Shown piece by piece: positions 36,132 to 44,621 of a stretch of 64,000 nucleotides of DNA. The stretch is from Mesorhizobium sp. C432A (lineage in GTDB: Bacteria > Pseudomonadota > Alphaproteobacteria > Rhizobiales > Rhizobiaceae), in the NCBI RefSeq assembly GCF_030323145.1, contig NZ_CP100470.1:1798001-1862000 (forward strand), read 5' to 3'. Numbering within the stretch: position 1 is the first letter of the stretch; each line of letters opens with the position of its first letter. Both the position numbers and the translations under genes were made by a program. The notes beneath the pieces were generated by a model. It had not been told where the DNA came from, did no database searches, and saw nothing but the letters and a program-made list of their open reading frames with translations.

Positions 36132-38231
36132 TTAGCCGGCGGCGGCGACCTGGTCGGCTATTGCCGAGAGTACGCCGCGGACGTCCAGCGTCGAGAACGG
36201 CTTTTCCAGGATTTGCGGGCGCTGCGGCGCCGGCAAGGCTTCGATCTCGGCCTTGGCGCCGATCAGGTCGCCGGTTACCAACACGAAGCGTTTGGCCAGC
36301 GCCAGGTTGTCGGCGAGCAATTCGCGGTAGATGGCAATGCCGCTGGTGCCGGGCATGCGCAAGTCGGAAAAGACGATGTCTGGCGGCATGTGGCCGGTCA
36401 AGGTCGCCGCCGCCGACGTCCAGGCCGGCACGACCCGCGACTTGATACCCATCAGTTCCAGGATGTCGGAGAGGGAGCCGGCGACGTCGGGTTCGTCGTC
36501 GATGATCAGCGCATGGCGCAAGCCGCTGGAACGAGCCGGGCTGTCGCCGGCTGCTGCCGCGCCGCCGGTGATTACCGGCAGCTGGACGACGAAGCGCGCG
36601 CCACGCGGCAGCACCTCCTCGAACCAGATATTGCCGTTGTGGCGCTCGACGATCGATTTCGAGATCGACAGGCCGATGCCGGTGCCGACGCCGACCGGCT
36701 TGGTGGTGAAATAGGATTCGAAGATGCGGCTGCGGATCGCCTCGGGAATGCCCGGTCCGTTGTCCTCGACCGAAAACCCGGGGTTGCCGCGATCGCTGCG
36801 GAATGTCCGCACCTTGATCAGGCGGTCGCCGCCGATACCGGCCAGAGCGTGTTGGCTGTTGATCAGGAAATTGGCGGCCACCTGCGTGACGTGGTCGGCA
36901 TCGGCCATCGCCAGCAGCGGGCCGGGCGCGAAATCGGTGTCGATGATGATGCCGCTCGAGCGTGCGCCATAGGCGGTTACTTCGAGTGCGGCGCGGATCA
37001 CCTGGTTGAGATCGGTCTCGGCCTGCGCCGCCGGATGCAGGCGCACCATCGACAGGAAGCTTTTGACGATGCGGCCGCAGCGCTCGGCAGCGGCGCGCAC
37101 TTTCTCGGCGCGAACCTTGGTCTGCGGGTCGGTGGCGAATTCATGCAGCAGCGTCGACTGCGCAACGACCACGGCGAGCGGGTTGTTGAGCTCGTGCGAA
37201 ACACCGGCCAGCAGTGAACCCATCGCCGCCATCTTCTCGTTCTGGTGCAGTTTTTCGCGCTGGCGGTTGATCTCTTCTTCGGCGCGCAGCTTATCGCGCA
37301 GATCGCGGATCGAACCGAAGATGAGCTGACGGTCAGCCACCCGCATCTCGGTCGCCGTCAATTCGATGGGAAACACCTCGCCGGCCGCATTCTGTGTCAC
37401 GGTCTCAAGCCGTTGGCCAACCATCGGCGCGCCGCGGCCAGACATGTATTCGGCGCCCGAGACATAGCCCTTGCGGTAATATTCCGGCACCACGGTATCG
37501 AGCAGGTCCTTGCCGAGGATGTCGCTGCGCTGATAGCCGAACATCTTTTCGGCGGCCGGATTGAATTCGATGATCGAGCCGGTCTCGTCGATGACGATGA
37601 TGGCGTCGAGCGACGCCTGCAGCATGGTGCGGCGGATGACTTCGCTGGCATGGGCGTCGGACGGCGAGTGCTCGATGGCGTCGCCGATGGCGAGCGCGAT
37701 GATGTGCATCGTCGCCTCTTCCTCTTCGGTCCATTCGCGCTCGTTTAGGCAGTCGTTGACCGCGAACGTGCCCCACAGATGACCGTGCGCGAACACCGAT
37801 ACCGACAGGAACGACTTGATGTGCTGCTTTTCGAAATCGGCCCTGAGGAACCCGTCGAGATCGCGCGTATGGCCGGCGAAGATCTTGCCTTGCCGCTCGT
37901 CCTCTCCAATCCGCTCCAGCAGCGGATCGGTATCGACGATCGACTGCATGATCACCGTCGGCGAAGCCAGTTCGCCGCCGAAGCGAGGATCGATCCAGTA
38001 GGCGGCGACCGATTGGGCGAAGCCCTGGCCGGGCAATTCGCGCAGCCTGAACAGGATGCCGCGCTGGCAATTCATGGCGCTGCAGAGCGTTTCGAGGATG
38101 GTTTCCATCTCGCGCTGCCAGTCGCCGGCATCGCGCAACCGGCGGACGACGCGCACAGCCGCCATCGCGGCGCTCTGGCGAGCGCCTTGCGGGTCCATAC
38201 GTGGTGCTGGTTCAGCGGTCATGTCAGCCAT
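36132..38231 (-). CDS. Hybrid sensor histidine kinase (GAF-PAS-HisKA-HATPase-receiver)
   Basis: A 699-residue cytoplasmic hybrid kinase. A GAF domain (about 35-190) is followed by a PAS domain (about 200-320, DAIIVIDETGSIIEFN), a HisKA domain with the phospho-acceptor in GVSHELNNPLAVV, an HATPase domain with VEDNGPGIPE and GTGIGLSISKSI, and a C-terminal receiver (about 575-695) with DDEP and the acceptor Asp in VFSDLRMPG. There are no membrane segments. It lies next to, and in the same orientation as, the OmpR-type regulator at 38445, a likely partner. A repeat with an EcfG-like promoter match separates them. Confidence 0.88.
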   Translation of the reverse strand: MADMTAEPAPRMDPQGARQSAAMAAVRVVRRLRDAGDWQREMETILETLCSAMNCQRGILFRLRELPGQGFAQSVAAYWIDPRFGGELASPTVIMQSIVDTDPLLERIGEDERQGKIFAGHTRDLDGFLRADFEKQHIKSFLSVSVFAHGHLWGTFAVNDCLNEREWTEEEEATMHIIALAIGDAIEHSPSDAHASEVIRRTMLQASLDAIIVIDETGSIIEFNPAAEKMFGYQRSDILGKDLLDTVVPEYYRKGYVSGAEYMSGRGAPMVGQRLETVTQNAAGEVFPIELTATEMRVADRQLIFGSIRDLRDKLRAEEEINRQREKLHQNEKMAAMGSLLAGVSHELNNPLAVVVAQSTLLHEFATDPQTKVRAEKVRAAAERCGRIVKSFLSMVRLHPAAQAETDLNQVIRAALEVTAYGARSSGIIIDTDFAPGPLLAMADADHVTQVAANFLINSQHALAGIGGDRLIKVRTFRSDRGNPGFSVEDNGPGIPEAIRSRIFESYFTTKPVGVGTGIGLSISKSIVERHNGNIWFEEVLPRGARFVVQLPVITGGAAAAGDSPARSSGLRHALIIDDEPDVAGSLSDILELMGIKSRVVPAWTSAAATLTGHMPPDIVFSDLRMPGTSGIAIYRELLADNLALAKRFVLVTGDLIGAKAEIEALPAPQRPQILEKPFSTLDVRGVLSAIADQVAAAG

Positions 38232-38261
38232 CAGTAAAGGGCCGTCGAATTAGGCAGCTAT

Positions 38262-38446
38262 GGAGCATTTCACGAAAAAGGTGAAACGCTCCATGTTTCA
38301 ATGTAATCCCGAACGGAAATCGCTACGCACTGTTCCTGGAATTGCTAGAGCGTTTCACCGTTTCACGGAAACGGAGAAGCCTCTATCTCTTTGTTTTTAC
38401 GCAATTCCGGGCGGAAAACCGCGTACACTTTTCCTGTAATTGCTCT
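38262..38446. repeat. Two tandem copies of a palindromic intergenic repeat
   Basis: Two similar units (about 38262-38350 and 38347-38446) in the same orientation, each with GAGCRTTTCAC near one end and CGGAA..CGC.TACRCACTTTTCC..AATTGCT toward the other. This repeat type is known from rhizobial genomes. The right end provides the TAG stop of the OmpR-type regulator gene. Confidence 0.65.
38312..38336 (-). promoter_or_regulatory. EcfG-like promoter match inside a repeat copy
   Basis: Minus-strand GGAAC (38336-38332), 16 bases, CGTT (38315-38312). It is a formal consensus match in the left repeat unit, pointing to the hybrid kinase 80 bases away. The right unit lacks it. It may be fortuitous. 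Confidence 0.35.
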
Positions 38447-39173
38447 AGTGCCCGTCACCGGTCGGCAGCGAGAAGATATAGCCTTCGCCGCGCACTGTGC
38501 GCAAAAATTTCGGATTGGCCGGATCGGTTTCGATCTTCTTGCGCAGCCGCATGATGCGAATGTCGACGGCGCGCGACGATTCAGGATCCTCGACAAAACC
38601 AATCGCCTCGGAGATCGCCGATCGCGTCAACAGCCGGTTGGCGCGGGTCAGGAAAACCTCCAGCACATCGAACTCGCTCTTGGCCATGTCGATGACGGCG
38701 CCGTTGGCGCCGGTGACAAGCCTGCCGTCGAGGTCGGCCTGGAACGGGCCGAAGGTCAGGCGGCGGCCGCCATCGGCTTGTGTCTTCGCCGCCTGGGGCG
38801 GGCTCGGCTGCGGAACGCGGCGCAGCACGCTGCGCACACGAGCCAGCACCTCACGCAACTCGTAGGGCTTGACGATGTAGTCGTCGGCGCCAAGCTCCAG
38901 CCCGACAATGCGGTCGAGTGCGGTGCCGGCAGCCGTGGCATAGATGATGCCGACCGGTATTTTCGAGCGCAGCCAGCGGCCGAGCGACAGTCCGTCCTCG
39001 CCCGGCATGGCGATGTCGAGAATGGCCAAATGAAACGATTCCGTCTCCAGCAAGGCGCGCGCCTCGGCCGCGCTTCCGGCCTGGGTCACATCGTAGCCGT
39101 TGGCGCCGAGATACTCGGCGACCGCGTCCCGGAGATCGGGCTCGTCCTCGACGATGACAATCCGTGCCCGCAC
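38445..39173 (-). CDS. OmpR-family response regulator
   Basis: A regulator of about 242 residues. The canonical receiver has VIVEDEPDLRDA, the acceptor Asp in AILDIAMPGEDG and the Lys in DDYIVKPYE. The winged helix (about 140-235) contains DIRIMRLRKKIETDP and TVRGEGYIF. I favour the GTG at 39173, preceded by GCGAGG; ATGs at 39221 and 39233 are possible. It is divergent from a degenerate paralogue at 39268 and probably pairs with the hybrid kinase. Confidence 0.85.
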   Translation of the reverse strand: MRARIVIVEDEPDLRDAVAEYLGANGYDVTQAGSAAEARALLETESFHLAILDIAMPGEDGLSLGRWLRSKIPVGIIYATAAGTALDRIVGLELGADDYIVKPYELREVLARVRSVLRRVPQPSPPQAAKTQADGGRRLTFGPFQADLDGRLVTGANGAVIDMAKSEFDVLEVFLTRANRLLTRSAISEAIGFVEDPESSRAVDIRIMRLRKKIETDPANPKFLRTVRGEGYIFSLPTGDGH

Positions 39174-39267
39174 TATGGCCTCGCTCCCGCTTTCAGCGGA
39201 AAGTAGATTGGGTATAAACATGATGTCCAGCACTCATATCCGGTTGCGGGGGAACGGGAAGAAAAAC

Positions 39268-39972
39268 ATGGCTGCACGATCCGTCATCGCGCTGGTTTCC
39301 GTCGCCGATGTGGTGGCCGGCGATCTTGCCGATCATCTCGACCGGCGCGGCCATGACGTGCGCGAGGCGCGGCAGCCCTGGGAAGCTGAATCCCTGCTTT
39401 CGGCCGGAGGCATCGATATCGTCATCGTCGGCGACAGCCTCAGCCAGGCGGAGGGGCGGGACCTGCTCAGGCGTTATGGCGGCGGCCAGAGCGCGGACGG
39501 GAAGGCGGGGCCGGATTTCATCCTGATCTGCCGGCCGGCCGATCTGGTCGACAAGGTGCTGGCGCTCGAGCTTGGCGCCGCAGATGTCGTCGAAAGTCCG
39601 CTCAATGTCAGGGAGCTTGCCGCGCGCATCGGCGGCCTGCTGACGCGGCGCGGCAGGTCCGCCCAGGAACTGATCGTGCTGGAAAATGCCACCGTCGATT
39701 TGCGGTCGGCCATCGTCATGCACCGTTCGGGTACGGAAGAACAGCTGTCGCCGGGCCAGGTGGCGCTGCTCAGGCTGTTTCTGGCCAGCCCGCGCAAGGT
39801 GCTGACGCGCGACGACATCATTGCGGCGGCGCCCGCCGAAAATGCCGATGCCTTCGACCGCTCGATCGATTCGCGCATCGTGCGGCTGCGCCGCAAGCTC
39901 GACACCGAAACCATCACAACTATACGCGGCGCAGGCTACCGGTTCGACCCGCCGACGCAGCGCGCCGACTGA
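39268..39972 (+). CDS. Response regulator with degenerate receiver (pseudo-receiver)
   Basis: A 234-residue OmpR-like regulator. The receiver fold is recognisable, but the key residues are gone: the acidic pair is replaced in ALVSVADVV, the acceptor position reads IVIVGDSLS with Gly where Asp is expected, and the conserved Lys-Pro is ESPLN. The winged helix is intact (SIDSRIVRLRRKLDTETITT, then IRGAGYRF). It probably acts without phosphorylation. It is divergent from an intact relative at 38445, so it may have arisen by duplication. The ATG at 39268 follows GGGAAGAAAAAC. Confidence 0.82.
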   Translation: MAARSVIALVSVADVVAGDLADHLDRRGHDVREARQPWEAESLLSAGGIDIVIVGDSLSQAEGRDLLRRYGGGQSADGKAGPDFILICRPADLVDKVLALELGAADVVESPLNVRELAARIGGLLTRRGRSAQELIVLENATVDLRSAIVMHRSGTEEQLSPGQVALLRLFLASPRKVLTRDDIIAAAPAENADAFDRSIDSRIVRLRRKLDTETITTIRGAGYRFDPPTQRAD

Positions 39973-40043
39973 GGGTCGGGAGGCTGGATTGTTCCTCGGC
40001 TCGCCCAAAAAAGCTGCGCAATCTCGGGCGCCATGCATAGGCG

Positions 40044-40214
40044 TCAGCGCACCACCAGAAGCGATGGTCCCGACGGCAATTCGCTGGCGACTACGATTTC
40101 GCTGGCGGCATGCGCGCGGTCCTTCAGGAGAACCGTGGCGAGACCGGCAAAGCCGAGCAGGCCTTGTGCATAGAGCAGTACCGAAAGCACGGAGGCTGCA
40201 GATTTCGTCTTCAT
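40044..40214 (-). CDS. Small putative exported protein
   Basis: A 56-residue protein: basic MKTKSAAS, a hydrophobic stretch (VLSVLLYAQGLLGFAGLATVLL) and a possible signal peptidase site after AHA. TGGGGACA precedes the ATG. No family is recognised, and expression is uncertain. Confidence 0.45.
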   Translation of the reverse strand: MKTKSAASVLSVLLYAQGLLGFAGLATVLLKDRAHAASEIVVASELPSGPSLLVVR

Positions 40215-40247
40215 CGGTTGTCCCCAAAAATCAGAACCGCGGGTGCT

Positions 40248-40580
40248 TCAGGATAAACCCGAAGTGCCCGCGTCGCCCACGGAGCCCCCCGTTGCGACGC
40301 GGGCCTTCGGTCCTCTCGGCAGCAAGTTGCCGGAGGGGCCGCGCATCCACTTCAACCCGAGGCCGACCCGCCAGAGGGCCCTGAGACGGCTGATGCGCAG
40401 ACTGGAGACAATCCAGACCAAGGCTATGAACAGCGCGGCATGCAGCGTCGAAATCTCACCCGAATTCATCACCGCCAGTTTCGTCATCGGGGTGCCGGCT
40501 ACTGTGCCGATGCCGCCGACGACAAATGCGGCGATGCTTATCCTGAAGAGCCAGGACAGGGTGGTCGATTTGATGCTCAT
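40248..40580 (-). CDS. Hypothetical membrane protein
   Basis: A 110-residue protein with two likely membrane helices (about 10-33 and 45-62), a basic loop SLRISRLRALWRV and a Gly/Pro-rich tail. There is no strong ribosome binding site. It is oriented with the small exported protein gene and may be co-transcribed with it. No family is recognised. Confidence 0.5.
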   Translation of the reverse strand: MSIKSTTLSWLFRISIAAFVVGGIGTVAGTPMTKLAVMNSGEISTLHAALFIALVWIVSSLRISRLRALWRVGLGLKWMRGPSGNLLPRGPKARVATGGSVGDAGTSGLS

Positions 40581-40911
40581 TTTCGTTGGCGCCGGCTGTT
40601 CTCGTTGGGATGACTGTGCCGCGAGCCTGTAACCAGATCATGCCGCCCAGGCCGCGCTTTGTTGCAAGTCGGTTTCGAGCGAAGCCAATCTTCTTTCATA
40701 TAAGGACATCAGCACTTTCGTTTGGGGGCGCGGTGCGTGATCGGGAGTGCGCAGCGAAGGCGGAGCACGCTTCCCTTGTCCACCTTGCTTGTTAACCAGA
40801 GGAAACAGATTCGAAACACAAACGAGCCTCAGCGAAGTCAGTCTGAAACATGGCGCGGGGATAAGGCGGCCACCGAATTGACGCCGGCAGGACCGGCAAA
40901 GAGGAGCCATC
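40581..40911. other. Intergenic region upstream of the L,D-transpeptidase
   Basis: About 330 bases with stop codons in all frames or only short open frames lacking ribosome binding sites. I see no gene. It must contain the promoter of the transpeptidase gene, but no convincing -35/-10 pair stands out. Confidence 0.5.
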
Positions 40912-41373
40912 ATGTACAAAGCCATTTCCGCCAAACTCATCAACGTCACCGCCGCAGCCGGCGGCGCCGCGCTTCTGCTTGGCACCGCCAACAGCACCGC
41001 CCATGCCGCGGCAAACCAGATCGTGGCGCGTGTTTCGCTGTCGCAGCAGACCATGGAAGTGCTGGTCGATGGCCGGCCGACTTTCGCCTGGAAGGTCTCG
41101 ACCGGCGACAGTGCGCATGTCACGCCGACCGGCTCGTTCAAGCCGACCCGCATGCACGAGATGTGGCATTCGAAGAAATACGACAACGCGCCGATGCCGC
41201 ATTCGGTCTTCTTCAGCGGCGGCTACGCCGTGCATGCGACCAACGCCATCAAGCGGCTGGGACGGCCGGCGTCGCATGGCTGCGTGCGGCTGCATCCCGA
41301 CAATGCCGCCGACTTCTACCAGTTGGTCGAAACCTTCGGCCCGACCAACACCAGCATCGTCATCGTCAAGTAG
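40912..41373 (+). CDS. L,D-transpeptidase (YkuD family)
   Basis: A 153-residue exported enzyme. The signal peptide ends near AHA-AAN. The catalytic motif HATNAIKRLGRPASHGCVRL contains the nucleophilic Cys. The protein is essentially signal peptide plus one YkuD domain, shorter than many family members. It would form 3-3 cross-links or anchor proteins to peptidoglycan in the periplasm. AGAGGAGCC precedes the ATG, and a bidirectional terminator follows. Confidence 0.88.
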   Translation: MYKAISAKLINVTAAAGGAALLLGTANSTAHAAANQIVARVSLSQQTMEVLVDGRPTFAWKVSTGDSAHVTPTGSFKPTRMHEMWHSKKYDNAPMPHSVFFSGGYAVHATNAIKRLGRPASHGCVRLHPDNAADFYQLVETFGPTNTSIVIVK

Positions 41374-41480
41374 CAGACTGCGTTTGGAGCGATGGTGCAG
41401 CGCAGCCGGCCAGGTCATGCCGCACCGCAAGTTCCCGCCTGAAGCTCCATCAGAGCTTCGCGGTAAATCAATCCAGTCAA

Positions 41481-41510
41481 AAAAGAGGCCGGAAATTTCC
41501 GGCCTCTTTT
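41481..41510. terminator. Bidirectional terminator
   Basis: A perfect 30-base palindrome: arms AAAAGAGGCCGGAAA and TTTCCGGCCTCTTTT. It lies between the L,D-transpeptidase and the converging RND operon and has a T-run in both directions. Confidence 0.9.
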
Positions 41511-41537
41511 CGTTTGTTCGCTAACGCCGTTCGCAGC

Positions 41538-44500
41538 TCAGTCCGCGTGCACCGGCATCAGCTTCGGGTCTGGCTTTTCGGCGTGGTGCGGCAGGTCCTT
41601 GCTGGCGATGAAGGTGTAGAACATCGGCACCACGAACAGGGTGAACATGGTTCCGACCAGGATGCCGGTGAAGATCACGAGGCCCATCGAATAGCGCGCC
41701 GCCGCACCAGCACCACTGGACACGATCAGCGGCACGACGCCGAGCGCCATCGCCGCTGTCGTCATCAGGATCGGCCGCAAGCGCACCTTGGCCGAGGCGA
41801 CGATCGCATCGCGCCGCCTCATGCCATGCAGCTCGCGCTGCTGGTTGGCGAACTCGACCAGAAGAATGCCATGCTTGGTGATCAGACCTATCAGTGTGAT
41901 CAGGCCGACCTGCGTGTAGATATTGAGCGTTCCAAGCCCCAGATTGAGCGGCACGATGGCGCCAAAGATCGACAGTGGCACCGCCATCATGATGATCAGC
42001 GGGTCGCGGAAGCTTTCGAACTGCGCCGCCAGCACCAGATAGATGACGATTACGGCGGCTGCGAACGCGATAAGGATCGTGTTGCCCTGCTCCTTCTCCT
42101 GCCGGGACTGGCCGGAATAATCGATGAAGAAGGTATCGGGCAGGCTCTCCTTGGCAAGGTTCTCCAGGGTCTGCAGCCCGTCGCCCGTGGTGACGCCGGG
42201 AAGCGGCAGCGCTGATATCGTCGCCGAGTTCAGCTGGTTGAACTGCTCGATCGCGGCCGGCGCGGCGTTGGTCGAAATCTTCACTACCGCTGAAAGCGGC
42301 ACCATTTCGCCGGTCACGCTACGCACGAAATATTCGCCGAGCTTCTCGGGATTGTCGCGGAATTCCTTCGGCACCTGCGGGATGATGTCGTAGCTGTTGG
42401 AGTCGCGGTCGAACTGAGCCACTTCGGCGCCGCCGACCAGCAGCGTCAGCGTCTGGCCGATGTCGGCGATCGGCAGGTTGAGAGCCGCCGCGCGGTCGCG
42501 GTCGATGGTCACCGTCACCTGCGGAGCGTCAAAGGACATCGAGTTTTGCACGACGATGAAGCGGCCGGAGGCCTGCGCCTTGTTCTTAATCTGCTCGGCC
42601 GCCTCGTAGACCTCGGCGGAGCCACCGGTCGAGCGCACCACCATGGAGATCGGCAGGCCGCCGCCGGAGCCCGGCAGCGTCGGCGGCGCGAAGACGAAGG
42701 CCTCGACGCCGGCCACCTTGCCGAGGCGTCCCTGGATATCGGCTTGAAGCTCCTTTGAGTTGCGCTGGCGCTCGGCCCAATCCTTGAAGGCGAAGCCGAC
42801 AAAGGCGCCGTTGGTGGCGCCGCCAAAGGCAACGGCAGAGAATTGCGCCCTGGTTTCGGGAATGTCCTTCACCAGGCCGAGGATCTGGTTGACGTAGGTC
42901 TCGGTGTAGTCCGAGGTCGCGTAGCGCGGTGCCGTCACGATCGACAACAGGAAGCCCTGGTCCTCTTCCGGCGCCAGTTCGCTCGAGGTCTTGGTGAACA
43001 TGAAGCCGGTGAGCGCAACCAGCGCCACGACCATCAGCAGCGTCACCGGTCGATTTCTCAAGGAGGCGGTGACCGCCCGCTCATAGACATGCTCGACACG
43101 GCTGAAGGTTCCGTCGACGACGCGCTGGAAGCGACTGTGCGATCCCGCCTTGAGCAGACGCGCCGCCATCATCGGCGTGATGGTGACGGCTATGAGGCCG
43201 GACAGCACCACCGAACCGGCGAGCGTCACCGCGAACTCGCGGAACAGCGCGCCGGTCAGGCCGCCGGTGAAGGCCAGCGGCGCGAACACGGCGGCGAGCG
43301 TGATGGTCATGGCCACGATGGCGGAGAAAATCTCGCGCATGCCGTTGAAGGCCGCCTGCATCGGCGACATGTGGTCCTCCTCCATGTGGCGATGAATGTT
43401 CTCCACCACCACGATAGCGTCGTCGACGACAAGGCCGATGGCCAGCACCATGGCCAGCAGCGACAGAAGGTTGATCGAATAGCCGACCGCAAACAAAAGA
43501 AAGCAGACGCCGACCAGCGACAGCGGGATGGTCACGATCGGCATCATCACCGAGCGGAATGAGCCGAGGAACAACAGGATGACCACGACGACGATGGCGA
43601 CGGCTTCGGCGATGGTCTTGAACACTTCATCGATCGAGGCGCTGATCTGTTCGGTGGAATCGTAGACGATTTCGATGGTCATGCCTTTCGGCAGCGTCTC
43701 TTGAATCAAAGGCACGATCTTGTGGATCGCCTCCGCCGTTGTCAGCGGGTTGGCGGCCGGCGTCGGGAAGATGGCGAGGAAGGTGCCGGGCTTGCCATTG
43801 AAGCTCACCCTCGTGTCGGTGCTCTCGGCGGCAAGCTCGACTCGCGCCACGTCGCGCAAGCGCACCACCTGGCCGTCCGTCGAGCGCAGCGGAAGCTCGG
43901 CAAAGGCCTCAGGCGTCTGCAGCGTCGAGCGAACCGTGATCGAGGAGACGACATATTCGTTCTCGGTGTTGCCGGGCGCCGACAGGAAGTTGGAGTTGTT
44001 GATCGCCGCCAGCACTTCGGCGGCGGTGACGCCACGCGCAGCAAGCTTGACCGGGTCGATCCAGACCCGCATCGAATATTCCTCGGCGCCGAAGATCTGC
44101 ACGTCGGCGACACCTTCGACCGTCGACATGCGGGGCCGCACGACGCGCTCGATATATTCGGTGAGCTGCTCCTTGCTCATGTTCGGATTCTGCATCGAGA
44201 TGTACATCATCGCGAACTCTTGGCCGGTGCCCTTGACGATGACCGGGTCCTTGGATGCATCCGGCAAGGTGCCGCGTACGCCCTGCACCTTCGACAGGAC
44301 CTCGGTGAGCGCGACATCCGGATTGGAGCCGAGCTTCATCTGGACGACCACAGTGCTCGAAGACGGCCGGCTGGACGAGGTGACGTAGTCGATGTTCTCG
44401 GTCGAGGCGACGGCCCGCGCGATCGGGGCGGAGATAAAGCCCTGGATCAGGTCGGCGCTGGCGCCGGGATAGGCGGTGGTGATGGTGATCGCCGTCTCGT

Positions 44501-44621
44501 CAACCTTGGGATACTGCCGGATCGACAGGTTGAAGATGCCCTGGAAACCCAGGAGCAGGATCATGCAGGCGAGGACGGTGGAGAGGACCGGCCGGCGAAT
44601 GAAGATGTCGGAAAAGTTCAT
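41538..44621 (-). CDS. RND-family multidrug efflux permease
   Basis: A 1027-residue inner-membrane transporter of the AcrB/MexF (HAE1) type. It has the usual two halves of six helices with large periplasmic loops. Proton-relay residues are visible: the Asp pair in IGLVVDDAIVVVEN (TM4) and the Lys in LITKHGILLVEF (TM10). Its start overlaps the stop of the adaptor gene (ATGA). No outer-membrane factor gene is present, so a TolC-like protein must be supplied from elsewhere. Substrates are unknown. Confidence 0.93.
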   Translation of the reverse strand: MNFSDIFIRRPVLSTVLACMILLLGFQGIFNLSIRQYPKVDETAITITTAYPGASADLIQGFISAPIARAVASTENIDYVTSSSRPSSSTVVVQMKLGSNPDVALTEVLSKVQGVRGTLPDASKDPVIVKGTGQEFAMMYISMQNPNMSKEQLTEYIERVVRPRMSTVEGVADVQIFGAEEYSMRVWIDPVKLAARGVTAAEVLAAINNSNFLSAPGNTENEYVVSSITVRSTLQTPEAFAELPLRSTDGQVVRLRDVARVELAAESTDTRVSFNGKPGTFLAIFPTPAANPLTTAEAIHKIVPLIQETLPKGMTIEIVYDSTEQISASIDEVFKTIAEAVAIVVVVILLFLGSFRSVMMPIVTIPLSLVGVCFLLFAVGYSINLLSLLAMVLAIGLVVDDAIVVVENIHRHMEEDHMSPMQAAFNGMREIFSAIVAMTITLAAVFAPLAFTGGLTGALFREFAVTLAGSVVLSGLIAVTITPMMAARLLKAGSHSRFQRVVDGTFSRVEHVYERAVTASLRNRPVTLLMVVALVALTGFMFTKTSSELAPEEDQGFLLSIVTAPRYATSDYTETYVNQILGLVKDIPETRAQFSAVAFGGATNGAFVGFAFKDWAERQRNSKELQADIQGRLGKVAGVEAFVFAPPTLPGSGGGLPISMVVRSTGGSAEVYEAAEQIKNKAQASGRFIVVQNSMSFDAPQVTVTIDRDRAAALNLPIADIGQTLTLLVGGAEVAQFDRDSNSYDIIPQVPKEFRDNPEKLGEYFVRSVTGEMVPLSAVVKISTNAAPAAIEQFNQLNSATISALPLPGVTTGDGLQTLENLAKESLPDTFFIDYSGQSRQEKEQGNTILIAFAAAVIVIYLVLAAQFESFRDPLIIMMAVPLSIFGAIVPLNLGLGTLNIYTQVGLITLIGLITKHGILLVEFANQQRELHGMRRRDAIVASAKVRLRPILMTTAAMALGVVPLIVSSGAGAAARYSMGLVIFTGILVGTMFTLFVVPMFYTFIASKDLPHHAEKPDPKLMPVHAD

